A stretch of DNA of 35,225 nucleotides, taken from contig JAFGJX010000007.1 in the NCBI GenBank assembly GCA_016928865.1, positions 1 through 35,225 on the forward strand, in the 5' to 3' direction. The notes below the pieces were generated by a model. That model saw nothing but the letters and a program-made list of their open reading frames with translations. It ran no database searches and was not told the DNA's origin. This DNA comes from Spirochaetota bacterium. Its GTDB lineage: Bacteria; Spirochaetota; UBA4802; UBA5550. Below, one piece after another: positions 18,249 through 25,397 of the stretch (positions within the stretch are counted from its first letter, which is position 1; every line of letters starts with the position of its first letter). The position numbers and the translations under genes are program-made.

Positions 18249-19415
18249 TCAGTACCAGAGCACGCGGTTGTTCCCGGCGTCAACGATAAAGAGTCCGCTT
18301 GAATTGACCGACAGCCCCATCGGCCCGCTGAGGCTTGTGGCGCTTGGATACAGCGGCGTGCCGTTGTTAAGGTAATTCGTATTGAACCTGCCGGATTGCC
18401 CGAACACGCGCGAGGCGGTGGTTTGCGTGCCTGCGTAGTACAGCACGCGGTTGTTGGCGAAATCGGAGATGTAGAGGCCGTACGCGGCAAGCGCCAGGCC
18501 GTTGGGCCGGTTCAGGCTGTTCGCGCTGATCCCGCCGTTGTTGGGCGTGTTCGCTATGAAGCTGCCGAACTGGCCGTACACGCGCGACGCGGTCGTGCCG
18601 GCGCCGGAATAGTAGAGCACGCGATGGTTTCCGTAATCCGAGATGTATACGCCGCCCGCGGCAACGGCGATTGAATTGGGATGGCTCAGGCTGTCGGCGC
18701 TGACCCCGCCGTTGTTTTCGTCGCTCGTAGTGAAGACGCCCAGCTGCCCGTACACGCGCGAGGCGGTGGTTTGCGTGCCTGCGTAGTACAGCACGCGGTT
18801 GTTGCCCGCGTCGGCGATATAGACGCCGCCCGCGTCAATAGCTACGCCGACGGGCCCGCTCAGGCTGGCGGGGCCGAGACCGCCGTTGTTTTCGTCGTTC
18901 GTGGTGAAGCCGCCGTCCTGGCCATAGACGCGCGACGCGGTCGTGCTCGTGCCGGCATAATAGAGGACGCGGTTGTTGTCCGCGTCGGCGATATAGACGC
19001 CGCCCGGGTCAACCGCGACCCCGGCGGGAGAATTCAGGGTGTTCGCGCTGATGCCGCCGTTATTGGCCAGCAGCGAGGTGAAGCTGCCCGACTGCCCGTA
19101 CACGCGCGACGCGGTCGTGCTCGTACCGGCATAAAACAGGACGCGGTTGTTGGACCTGTCCACGATATACACCCCGTCAGAGCTGACCGCCGCGTCGCAG
19201 GGCAGGAACAGGCTGTTCGTTCCCGGCAGGACATTGTTGTTGTTTATGTAATTCGTGGTGAAGCTGTCCAGCTGTCCGTACACGCGACGGGCGGTCGCGG
19301 ACGGGAGGAAGGACGGCGCCACGGGAAGGATCTGCCGGTCGATTACGTCCGTATAGATATCGCCGCATCCCAGCGCGGCGAAGGTCAGCAGTATGATTCT
19401 GATTGCCTGTTTCAT
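18249..19415 (-). CDS. NHL-repeat beta-propeller lipoprotein
   Basis: 388 residues. The N-terminus MKQAIRIILLTFAALGCGD is a lipoprotein signal with a relaxed lipobox (AALGC) as seen in spirochaetes. The rest is six to seven NHL-type repeats of 58 residues, each with the pattern NNRVLYYAGTxTTASRVYGQ, then F-T-x-N-NNGG-S-SL, P-x-G-VAVD and GVYIADA. One copy near the C-terminus has three extra residues. Such repeats fold into a beta-propeller used for protein or ligand binding, not catalysis. An AGGG site lies eight bases before the ATG. It is the last gene of a minus-strand run led by an ECF sigma factor, 28 bp after the preceding gene, so it is a likely member of that regulon. Confidence 0.85.
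   Translation of the reverse strand: MKQAIRIILLTFAALGCGDIYTDVIDRQILPVAPSFLPSATARRVYGQLDSFTTNYINNNNVLPGTNSLFLPCDAAVSSDGVYIVDRSNNRVLFYAGTSTTASRVYGQSGSFTSLLANNGGISANTLNSPAGVAVDPGGVYIADADNNRVLYYAGTSTTASRVYGQDGGFTTNDENNGGLGPASLSGPVGVAIDAGGVYIADAGNNRVLYYAGTQTTASRVYGQLGVFTTSDENNGGVSADSLSHPNSIAVAAGGVYISDYGNHRVLYYSGAGTTASRVYGQFGSFIANTPNNGGISANSLNRPNGLALAAYGLYISDFANNRVLYYAGTQTTASRVFGQSGRFNTNYLNNGTPLYPSATSLSGPMGLSVNSSGLFIVDAGNNRVLWY
18250..19290 (-). repeat. 174-bp tandem coding repeats in the NHL lipoprotein gene
   Basis: The element ACGCGGTTGTT (or a one- or two-base variant) recurs at 18262, 18445, 18619, 18793, 18967 and 19141. Spacing is exactly 174 bp four times and 183 bp once. Long stretches between copies are nearly identical (for example the segment around GCGCGACGCGGTCGTG). 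This indicates recent duplication or recombination-driven homogenisation of the propeller blades. It is coding DNA, not a CRISPR array. Confidence 0.85.
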
Positions 19416-19443
19416 GACATATGCCCTGTTAAACGGCCACCTG

Positions 19444-20403
19444 TTATAATCTGACGCCCGCGGCGAAGTATACCGAGAGGAGGCTCATCACCCCCGGCGT
19501 TTCGGCGATCCCGGCGTAGTCCGCTTCCATCCCCACGAACACGAGCCTGTTGATGCGATAGGAAAAACCCGCGCCGAGCGCGAACATGAACTCAAGGCTC
19601 CTTTCCGTGGTATACCGGGGCTTGAAATAGAGCGCCGCCGGCTCGGCCCTTTTCACCGCATGCCAGCTCCCTCCCAGGCGTATCCTCGGTTCAATCACGA
19701 AATTGTCCCGCACCGTAAATCGGTAGGTCATGCCCGCCATGAACGGGACAATGCCCGCGTATTTCGACCGGTCTGTCCTGCCGTGCAGCCAGGCATATCC
19801 GGACTCGATGCCCAGGCCGATGCCGGGGTAAAAACAGTTGTCAATCGAGACGCGGACAGTGACGCCGGCGCCGCAGTCGTAGAGGCGCGCGAATTCACCC
19901 ACGGGAATGAGAACGCCCGTTGCGGCCGTTATGACCAGGTAGCGCGTGAGCCCGGTGTGGGCCAGGAAGCCGCTGCCGCGAAGCGGAGCGCCGGCCCTGC
20001 CGCTGCGCGGGACCGGTCTCCCGCCGCCGGCCGGCTTTTCCCGTGAAACGAATGACACGTCGGCGCGTTGTATCGTGAACTCGACCGGGCTGTTGATGTC
20101 CGTGCGCACCGTGTAGGTTTCCTGGTCCTCCTCCACGATGTGGGCCGCGAGGACCGAACCGTCCGTCTTGAAGATGTATACCCTGCCCAGGTAGAGCCTG
20201 GTATAGAGCACGCGCATGATCTCGTTTCGGAAATAGACTTTTTTCATGCCGCCCTTCACGCGCACGGTGAAAGCTTCGGGCGTTTCATTCAGGATCTTGC
20301 ATTCGACGATTGAGCCGTTTTTAAAGAACAGGTGTTCGGCCCTCAATTCCCCGTATAAGAGCATCAGAATGACACAGGCTGAAAGTATGGCAAAGCGAGG
20401 CAT
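19444..20403 (-). CDS. Exported protein with two small beta-modules and a C-terminal barrel-like domain
   Basis: 319 residues. A signal peptide (MPRFAILSACVILMLLYGELRA) is followed by two copies of a 40-residue beta-rich module (about 24-65 and 75-120): FKNGSIVECKILNETPEAFTV and FKTDGSVLAAHIVEEDQETYTV, each ending in an IxRxDV/NEIMRV-type strand. A Pro/Gly/Arg-rich linker (about 122-140) leads to a C-terminal half with alternating hydrophobic strands and a final LLSVYFAAGVRL, suggesting an outer-membrane beta-barrel. The same module appears at the C-terminus of the FecR-like anti-sigma protein encoded 87 bp upstream. I do not recognise a named family. It probably belongs to the ECF sigma operon. 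Confidence 0.7.
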   Translation of the reverse strand: MPRFAILSACVILMLLYGELRAEHLFFKNGSIVECKILNETPEAFTVRVKGGMKKVYFRNEIMRVLYTRLYLGRVYIFKTDGSVLAAHIVEEDQETYTVRTDINSPVEFTIQRADVSFVSREKPAGGGRPVPRSGRAGAPLRGSGFLAHTGLTRYLVITAATGVLIPVGEFARLYDCGAGVTVRVSIDNCFYPGIGLGIESGYAWLHGRTDRSKYAGIVPFMAGMTYRFTVRDNFVIEPRIRLGGSWHAVKRAEPAALYFKPRYTTERSLEFMFALGAGFSYRINRLVFVGMEADYAGIAETPGVMSLLSVYFAAGVRL

Positions 20404-20490
20404 CGTATCCTTTTCAATTTCAATAAATGGCGCTGCGCGGGTTAAATAATTTTTATATTTTGGGTGCGTCCCGGAATTAAGGATGCACGC

Positions 20491-21762
20491 TTAACGGCCG
20501 CGAACATAACGCGCCCGCGTTGCGCGTATCTGCCGCTCCGGAATACTGATTTCCCCCTTCGGGGTGAGTATTCTGTACCGTTTGCCCCGGTGGAGAATAA
20601 CGCCCTCTATCACCTTCCCGTTGTAGAGGCTCACGGTATGGATGTGGCCGTATCTGGCGGCCAGCTCTTCCAGCGTGGACCCGGATTTCTCCGTTTGGGC
20701 AACGAGCGGCCCGATAAGATCGCGTATCTCCCCTTCGGACCTGGATTCTATGCCCGGTATGATGGGGATTTTTGAAAGATCTGCAAGCGCGCGGGATTCC
20801 GCATCGCTTATCTTTCTTCTCTTTTCACTGCCGGTAAAGACCGCGGTCGTGCCGGCGCCAACAAGGGACTCTTTCCCTTTCCCGGCTGCCGTGGCGCCGA
20901 CAGCGCCCCTGCGTACGGCCAGGATGGCGGTTTTCCCGCCGGTGTATTGCACGCTGAACTCGGTCCCCTTGACCGCCGCCACCAGGGTCGGCGTGGCGAC
21001 CCGGTACTCGGCATTCCGGGAAAGCTTCGCCACCCGTGAGAGTACCGTCCCCCGGGCCATGAAAAGTTCAAGCCTTTTTTTATCAAGAAGCGACTTCATG
21101 GTGACCGCCGTATTCTCGGCGACTCTGAAGACGATCGTGTCATCGACCTGCACCAGGACGAATGAATTCGCGCCGGTCCTGATGGAGTCCGTGTCGCCGA
21201 GGGCTCGTTTGATCGCGGGCGCGGCCGGCGTCCCGTCGTGCGTCAGCGTGACATCGCCCACGAAGAAGGTTATATAGGCGGCGCCGGCGTGCGGCGCGAA
21301 CACCAGATACAGAAGGCCTGAAAGGGCGATCGCCACAGCGGCAGCGGCCGCGAGCGGGACGAGCGCGCGCCTGAAGGCCGGGATCTTCCGCGCCGCGGTC
21401 ATGGCCCGCGCTTCGTCAAAGGCCCGGGCGATCACGTCCGCCGGGGGCCGTGACTTTTTCACCGCACTGTCCGGCAGGAGGAGCGCGGTCAGTGCGGCGG
21501 CCCTGGCGCGGCACCGCGCGCATCCGGCCATATGGCGAAGCGAGCGATCATACCCCTCGGAGTCTTTTTTCAGCTCGATAAAGGCTGCCATCTCATTGTC
21601 CGTGAGACAGCTTGCGGTGCGGCCCCTGTCCGCGTTCGCCGCCCTGGCCTGGTCCGCATGACGGGCGAGTGCCCTGACCGCGATCCGGTCAACCGGGCCG
21701 GCTGTCCCGGCCGGTTTCCGCTTTCTGTCGAGGAGAGAGTTTATATAGCTGTTAATTCCCAT
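20491..21762 (-). CDS. Membrane anti-sigma/FecR-domain protein
   Basis: The start is the ATG at 21762, with GGAGGAG seven bases upstream; the longer frame to 21906 lies inside the sigma gene. 423 residues. The cytoplasmic N-terminus has a zinc-binding anti-sigma motif, HMAGCARC (H77, C81, C84). A single membrane helix follows (about 132-155, ALVPLAAAAAVAIALSGLLY). The periplasmic part is a FecR domain (GDVTLTHDG, DSIRTGANSFVLVQVDD, RVATPTLVAAVKGTEFSV) and then a small C-terminal module, NGKVIEGVILHRGKRYRI...IPERQI, like the modules in the downstream gene product. It should hold the ECF sigma at the membrane and respond to a periplasmic signal. The gene overlaps the sigma gene by 11 bp. Confidence 0.85.
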   Translation of the reverse strand: MGINSYINSLLDRKRKPAGTAGPVDRIAVRALARHADQARAANADRGRTASCLTDNEMAAFIELKKDSEGYDRSLRHMAGCARCRARAAALTALLLPDSAVKKSRPPADVIARAFDEARAMTAARKIPAFRRALVPLAAAAAVAIALSGLLYLVFAPHAGAAYITFFVGDVTLTHDGTPAAPAIKRALGDTDSIRTGANSFVLVQVDDTIVFRVAENTAVTMKSLLDKKRLELFMARGTVLSRVAKLSRNAEYRVATPTLVAAVKGTEFSVQYTGGKTAILAVRRGAVGATAAGKGKESLVGAGTTAVFTGSEKRRKISDAESRALADLSKIPIIPGIESRSEGEIRDLIGPLVAQTEKSGSTLEELAARYGHIHTVSLYNGKVIEGVILHRGKRYRILTPKGEISIPERQIRATRARYVRGR

Positions 21763-22438
21763 GGCGAGTCTCCTCCAGGAGCTCTTCAATATTCCTGCGG
21801 ACCGGGATGTCAATCGAGCTCCTGATTTTATCGAGGATTTTTGAGAACAGGTATTTTGAATTGTCAATGCCGAGGGTTTTGTCGATCTCGCGGAAGCTCC
21901 TGCCATCCTCGATCCTGAGCCGGAAGATGCAATGATCCAGGGCGTCCAGCCTGCCGACCTCCCGGGATATCATGTCTGCCGCTTCAGCGACGAGCGCCTC
22001 CTCTTCGTTCCGTATGAGCTGAAGCGCCGGATCGCCGGCGAAGAGGTCCGGCCCGACATCCTCTGAGGAAAGGCCCCGGAGCCTGTCCGTGTCGTCGATC
22101 GCGGTGGTCAGACGCCGCTTCCGTATCTCAGAGCGCATGTAGTCGATGGTCGCGTTGCCGCACAGTACCGTCAGGTAGGTCTTGAAGGAGGAGCCTCCCC
22201 TGAACTGGCGCACCTTTTTACAGTTGTTCTCCGCGAGCTTCATGATGACATGCCCGTAGCAATCGTTCGTGTCGTCTCTGGAAAATCCGGCTGATTCCAT
22301 TCTGGTCCGAACGATCGTATAGATGTATTCGCCATAGGCGCGGTATATGCGGTCAAGGATCCCGGTGTCGGAGAGTGATCCGATCTCTTCCGGGCTGTCA
22401 AGGGACCCGGGATCCGTATGGGAGGGGTTCTGTCGCAT
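21752..22438 (-). CDS. ECF-type RNA polymerase sigma factor
   Basis: 228 residues. Region 2 reads YGEYIYTIVRTRME, DDTNDCYGHVIMKL and FKTYLTVLCGNATIDYMRSEIRKRR, matching the -10 recognition and core-binding pattern of sigma-70 region 2. Region 4 reads LDALDHCIFRLRIEDGRSFREIDKTLGIDNSKYLFSKILDKI, a helix-turn-helix for the -35 element. No region 1 or 3 is present, as in extracytoplasmic-function sigmas. It is the first gene of the operon and overlaps the anti-sigma/FecR gene, the usual sign of stoichiometric sigma/anti-sigma production. Likely targets are its own operon and other envelope genes; no promoter consensus could be defined from one window. Confidence 0.9.
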   Translation of the reverse strand: MRQNPSHTDPGSLDSPEEIGSLSDTGILDRIYRAYGEYIYTIVRTRMESAGFSRDDTNDCYGHVIMKLAENNCKKVRQFRGGSSFKTYLTVLCGNATIDYMRSEIRKRRLTTAIDDTDRLRGLSSEDVGPDLFAGDPALQLIRNEEEALVAEAADMISREVGRLDALDHCIFRLRIEDGRSFREIDKTLGIDNSKYLFSKILDKIRSSIDIPVRRNIEELLEETRHGN

Positions 22439-22603
22439 TGCTTGGTAAATACTGATGAATTATTAATGAATGATAGTATCGCACTCTTGAAAATTACAGG
22501 CACCCTGTCAAGATATAATTTGCGGCAGGACCATGACATTGCTGCCGGATGGCTTCGATGCGGGCGTTTTCCGATGCGGGAAAGGGACGCGCGTCCCGGG
22601 CCG

Positions 22604-22972
22604 TTATGATTTACACAGGTACAGGTTTGCATTGCCGTGACCCCGGTGTATGGTGGTGTTTATGGCGCTCGATTGATGCCGTCTCTGCCTGCCGGCAGGA
22701 TCCCTGACGATCCGGATGAGCTGTTTCATTGCGTGGCCGATAACCAGCACCAGCATAATAATGCCGCTGGCCAGCGTCAGTATGCCCCGTTCCAGATGCC
22801 GGGCTCCCGCGCTTCGCTTCCTCCTCTTTTCGGGCATATCCACGGGCGCCGCGCGTTCGGCATCATGGCAGAGCCGGAGGCCATTCCGCTGCGTTTCCGC
22901 TTCTGTGTCGATGTAGATCGGAAACGGGGCGCTTGCCTTAGCGTGATCCGTATTAATCAGTACCAGCGGCAT
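22604..22972 (-). CDS. Possible small single-pass membrane protein
   Basis: From the ATG at 22972 (an AAGGGGGG stretch is seven to eight bases upstream) the frame encodes 122 residues. It has a hydrophobic segment ILTLASGIIMLVLVIGHAM near the middle, flanked by basic residues (EKRRKRSAGARHLERG before, KQLIRIVRDPAGRQRRH after), as expected for a membrane anchor. No family is recognised and no homologous motif supports it. An overlapping plus-strand frame (22637-23113) has no membrane segment or ribosome site. It is encoded upstream of the sigma gene on the same strand, with 165 bp between. It could be a genuine small protein or chance. Confidence 0.35.
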   Translation of the reverse strand: MPLVLINTDHAKASAPFPIYIDTEAETQRNGLRLCHDAERAAPVDMPEKRRKRSAGARHLERGILTLASGIIMLVLVIGHAMKQLIRIVRDPAGRQRRHQSSAINTTIHRGHGNANLYLCKS

Positions 22973-23115
22973 ATCGGTTGCCCCCCCTTGCATTCAGAGT
23001 CGGTCATGGTTTTGATGACCGGCGAGGCATGCGGCCCCGTATATACTATTAGACGACGCTGCCGGCATAATGGGAAAATTATTAACTGTTTAATTGAAAA
23101 CGATCCGGCATGAGA

Positions 23116-23152
23116 AAGAAACGGCCGGTCTGCTCCCTGCAAACCGGCCGTT
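23116..23152 (-). terminator. Rho-independent terminator of the lipoprotein gene
   Basis: AACGGCCGGT (23120-23129) and ACCGGCCGTT (23143-23152) form a perfect 10-bp GC-rich stem with a 13-base loop. Read on the minus strand it is followed by TTTCTTTCTC. It lies about 35 bp past the stop codon of the lipoprotein gene at 23186. Confidence 0.8.
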
Positions 23153-23185
23153 GATTAAGGCAGGATACAATGCGGTTTATGCGCG

Positions 23186-23974
23186 TTAATTGTTAAAGAG
23201 AATCGGGGATATTTCCACGGATACGATCGGTAATTCAAAGGTGAACGTATCCAGCACCGTTATCCCGTTTGCCGCATATACGGTCACGTCCGAATGAAGC
23301 GTGGTTGGCCCGATCGCGGTTGCGACAATGTCCAGGGACTGATGATAATCCACCACCGTGCCGCTGAAGACATCGACGTCCCATTCAAAGTTAAACGTTC
23401 CGGCGCCGGTTACGGGGTTCCAGTCCGAAAAATCGAATTTCCAGTTGACCTCCTGCACCGGCACAGAAGCCTCGCTGTTCTGTTCGTTCATATAGTAGTA
23501 GCCGCTTACCAGCCCGTTTTCGCCCATGGCGATATACAGGTGGTCGTTGTACGAGAAGTCGGTCACCATGTCCTTATAGGTTATCGTCAGCTGATACTCG
23601 AACGCGTTCGCCGGATAATCCCTGCGGATTTTGAGTGTCATGCTGTACCCGAGCACATCCACGTAGTGGTTGGTCCACCATCCTTCCAGGTCCGGCCCGT
23701 GCCAGACGCCCCGGTAGGGGTTGAACAGTATGGCGCCGGGCGCCATCGGTTCCTCCACAGAGCCCTGGACCGCGGCCCTGCTGCCTATGCCCAGCAGCGA
23801 CGACTGGATGCCCTGGGCTTCCGAAGCCATTGTCGCTGCGTTCTGGCTCATGCTCGCCATCAATAACGCCATGTTCGTGGCTTCCTCGTCGCTGTATATG
23901 TTGTTCTCACAACCGGCGAGCGCGCCAGCCATGACAACAGCTGAAAGGTAAATGAGTATTCTGTTTTTTTTCAT
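23186..23974 (-). CDS. Lipoprotein of unknown function
   Basis: The chosen start is the ATG at 23974, preceded by AAGGAGGG with a seven-base gap; the frame to 24025 has no such site. 262 residues. The signal MKKNRILIYLSAVVMAGALAGC ends in a classical lipobox (LAGC). The mature protein has a short helical segment (EEATNMALLMASMSQNAATMASEAQ) and then a beta-rich domain full of aromatics and alternating polar residues (GVWHGPDLEGWWTNHYVDV, FEYQLTITYKDMVTDF, FNFEWDVDVFSGTVVDY). This is compatible with a calycin- or jelly-roll-like sandwich, but I recognise no family. It is a single gene with its own terminator. A GC-rich hairpin block lies in the upstream gap. Confidence 0.75.
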   Translation of the reverse strand: MKKNRILIYLSAVVMAGALAGCENNIYSDEEATNMALLMASMSQNAATMASEAQGIQSSLLGIGSRAAVQGSVEEPMAPGAILFNPYRGVWHGPDLEGWWTNHYVDVLGYSMTLKIRRDYPANAFEYQLTITYKDMVTDFSYNDHLYIAMGENGLVSGYYYMNEQNSEASVPVQEVNWKFDFSDWNPVTGAGTFNFEWDVDVFSGTVVDYHQSLDIVATAIGPTTLHSDVTVYAANGITVLDTFTFELPIVSVEISPILFNN

Positions 23975-24445
23975 GAACAGACCCTCCTTGAAAAAAATTA
24001 TTTTATAAGACCTTTTTACCCTCATTCCCTATCAAACGGACCGAAAACTTCCTTTTGATACCGTGAAGATCGCCTTTTCTGACCTTCAACATACTCTTAG
24101 ACGTCACGGGATCTGGTTTGGGAAAAAAATTTTTACTCAGGTCGCCCCACCCCCCTGACCCCCGCAGGGGGCATGAGGGAAGGGGCTGATTGTCTATCAC
24201 TATTTCGCATTTCCACATAAGTAAATTTACCGATACCCTAACCACAAATTCCGGCGATTTGTATCCAGTATACAGGTCAAATTGAATTTGTTATGCGGAG
24301 AAAGTCCTTGACAGAGGCGTTTACTGTGTTCAGATTAGGCAAGGGATATGCATGCGTTGGGCTTTTTCTCACTGCACCGCTCTGGCCGCATTGATGATGA
24401 TTTCCGCGCATTAGTTCATAAAAGACAATAAATAGAGGGGGGGTC
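23975..24445. other. 471-bp non-coding gap between divergent genes
   Basis: The gap separates the lipoprotein gene (minus) from the small secreted-protein gene (plus). It contains the GC-rich block at 24145-24186 and otherwise AT-leaning sequence with no open frame bearing a ribosome site or recognisable motif. It must hold both promoters; no hexamer pair stood out. From here rightward the gene content changes to defence functions, so it may mark the left edge of the island. Confidence 0.5.
24145..24186. repeat. GC-rich intergenic palindrome
   Basis: CCCCACCCCCC, then CCCCCGCAGGGGGC and GAGGGAAGGGGC, form a C-run/G-run hairpin cluster. It resembles the block at 3643-3710 in having the CCCCC-N-CA-GGGGGC core and in sitting between divergent genes. 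The two are related in pattern but not alignable over their full length. Confidence 0.4.
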
Positions 24446-24745
24446 ATGAAACGATTAATACTACTGCTTGCCCTGTGCCTTGCTCCATTTGTTATTCTTG
24501 CCGATGCAATGGATGATCCCCCGAGCACGGGAAAGCCCTTCTGGCATTATTTCGAGTACGAGGTATCCTGTCCCGAAGGAGAACCCGAAGTGGGCAGGAT
24601 GAAGGTGTGCGCCAGCAATGCCATGGTCGCGGTCACCACGGGCAGGGCGATTCTGATTGAAAAATACGGAAAATGCGGCGTCAGGCTCGCGATAAAGGAG
24701 CGGGGCGCGCCGTGCGATGAGGAGAGGACGGGGGAAGTGGAGTAG
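24446..24745 (+). CDS. Small secreted protein with four cysteines
   Basis: 99 residues. A strong AGAGGGGGGG ribosome site lies just before the ATG. The signal peptide is MKRLILLLALCLAPFVILADA. The short mature part has four cysteines (C42, C55, C77, C90), enough for two disulfides in the periplasm, with a charged, polar composition (YEVSCPEGEPEVGRMKVC, EKYGKCGVRLAIKERGAPC). No family is recognised. It is GC-rich like the chromosomal genes to the left, so it probably belongs to the core genome rather than to the defence island that begins 40 bp downstream. Confidence 0.65.
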   Translation: MKRLILLLALCLAPFVILADAMDDPPSTGKPFWHYFEYEVSCPEGEPEVGRMKVCASNAMVAVTTGRAILIEKYGKCGVRLAIKERGAPCDEERTGEVE

Positions 24746-24757
24746 GAGGGGGGAGTT

Positions 24758-24784
24758 ATGCCTACCTCAATTCTGATATGCTAA
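24758..24784 (+). CDS. Possible eight-codon leader peptide before the nuclease-like gene
   Basis: A strong GGAGGGGGGAG ribosome site (24745-24755) is followed by ATG at 24758 and the short frame MPTSILIC, ending in TAA at 24782-24784. The next gene's ATG begins one base later at 24786 and has no ribosome site of its own. This would let terminating ribosomes restart on the downstream gene. No attenuator hairpin was seen, so coupling rather than attenuation is the likely meaning, if it is real. Confidence 0.25.
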   Translation: MPTSILIC

Positions 24785-24785
24785 T

Positions 24786-25346
24786 ATGGGAAATGATAAT
24801 ACATTATCTCCGAGCCGTGATGAAATCATCAGAATGGTTGCGGAACATTATTACAGTAGTAATATTCTTAATAATTCCCATCGCGGTGATATTGTTGAAA
24901 TGATGGTGCTTTACGCACTGGGCGGCGAATGGAAACTGGTTGGACTGGGCTGGCATCCCTGGGACCTGGAGTTAAGAAGAGACAACAAACGTTATAGAAT
25001 TCAGGTGCGCCAGATAGCCGCGCTTCAACTCTGGGGTAAAACGAAAAAGTATTTATTAAGTTTTGGCTGGAAAAAAAAGGCTCCGGACTACTTCTTCAGG
25101 GATCATCCGGGCGAGGAAATTGAGCCGGAAGGATGGTTCTGTGATATTTTCATTTTTGGCCTTCATCTTGAAGATGATGAGAATAAGGCCGATCAGGTTG
25201 ATCCGAGCCAGTGGCGTTTTCTTGTTATTCCGGTAAAGGACTTGAAACGCGGACTTGATTCAATGATACTTGAAAAAGCCCTGAAAAGATGGAACCCGGT
25301 AGAATGGAATCGGTTATCTGAAACCGTGGAAAATATTATCAAATAG
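24786..25346 (+). CDS. PD-(D/E)XK-like nuclease-fold protein of the defence island
   Basis: 186 residues, no signal peptide. The N-terminal half follows the pattern of small restriction-endonuclease-fold proteins: a helix with GDIVEMMVLYAL (D35, E38), then GLGWHPWDLELRRD with D60 and E62, then a strand RYRIQVRQ with Q73 and R75 where E-x-K or Q-x-K would be expected. The usual catalytic lysine is thus an arginine, so activity may be altered or lost. The C-terminal half (GWFCDIFIFGLHLED, ADQVDPSQWRFLVIP) resembles small hypothetical proteins found in defence loci. It ends 51 bp before hsdR on the same strand. Its lower GC content than hsdR points to separate acquisition. Function is unknown; a helper or modulator of restriction is one possibility. 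Confidence 0.6.
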   Translation: MGNDNTLSPSRDEIIRMVAEHYYSSNILNNSHRGDIVEMMVLYALGGEWKLVGLGWHPWDLELRRDNKRYRIQVRQIAALQLWGKTKKYLLSFGWKKKAPDYFFRDHPGEEIEPEGWFCDIFIFGLHLEDDENKADQVDPSQWRFLVIPVKDLKRGLDSMILEKALKRWNPVEWNRLSETVENIIK

Positions 25347-25397
25347 TGAATTATTATATAATAGTTTATAACTAGAAGTTTTGTTTGTAAAATAACC

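Noticed and set aside
18250..19290. CRISPR-like regular repeats
   Set aside because: The 174-bp period has no short repeat/spacer structure and encodes propeller blades in one continuous frame.
18681..19454. 257-residue plus-strand frame with regular repeats
   Set aside because: It is the antisense of the NHL tandem repeats and inherits their periodicity. The minus-strand frame has a lipobox and NHL motifs.
20642..21277. 211-residue plus-strand frame inside the FecR gene
   Set aside because: It is serine/threonine-rich antisense sequence without a ribosome site; the minus-strand frame has complete domains.
22637..23113. 158-residue plus-strand frame
   Set aside because: It has no membrane segment, motif or ribosome site and overlaps a more plausible small membrane frame on the other strand.
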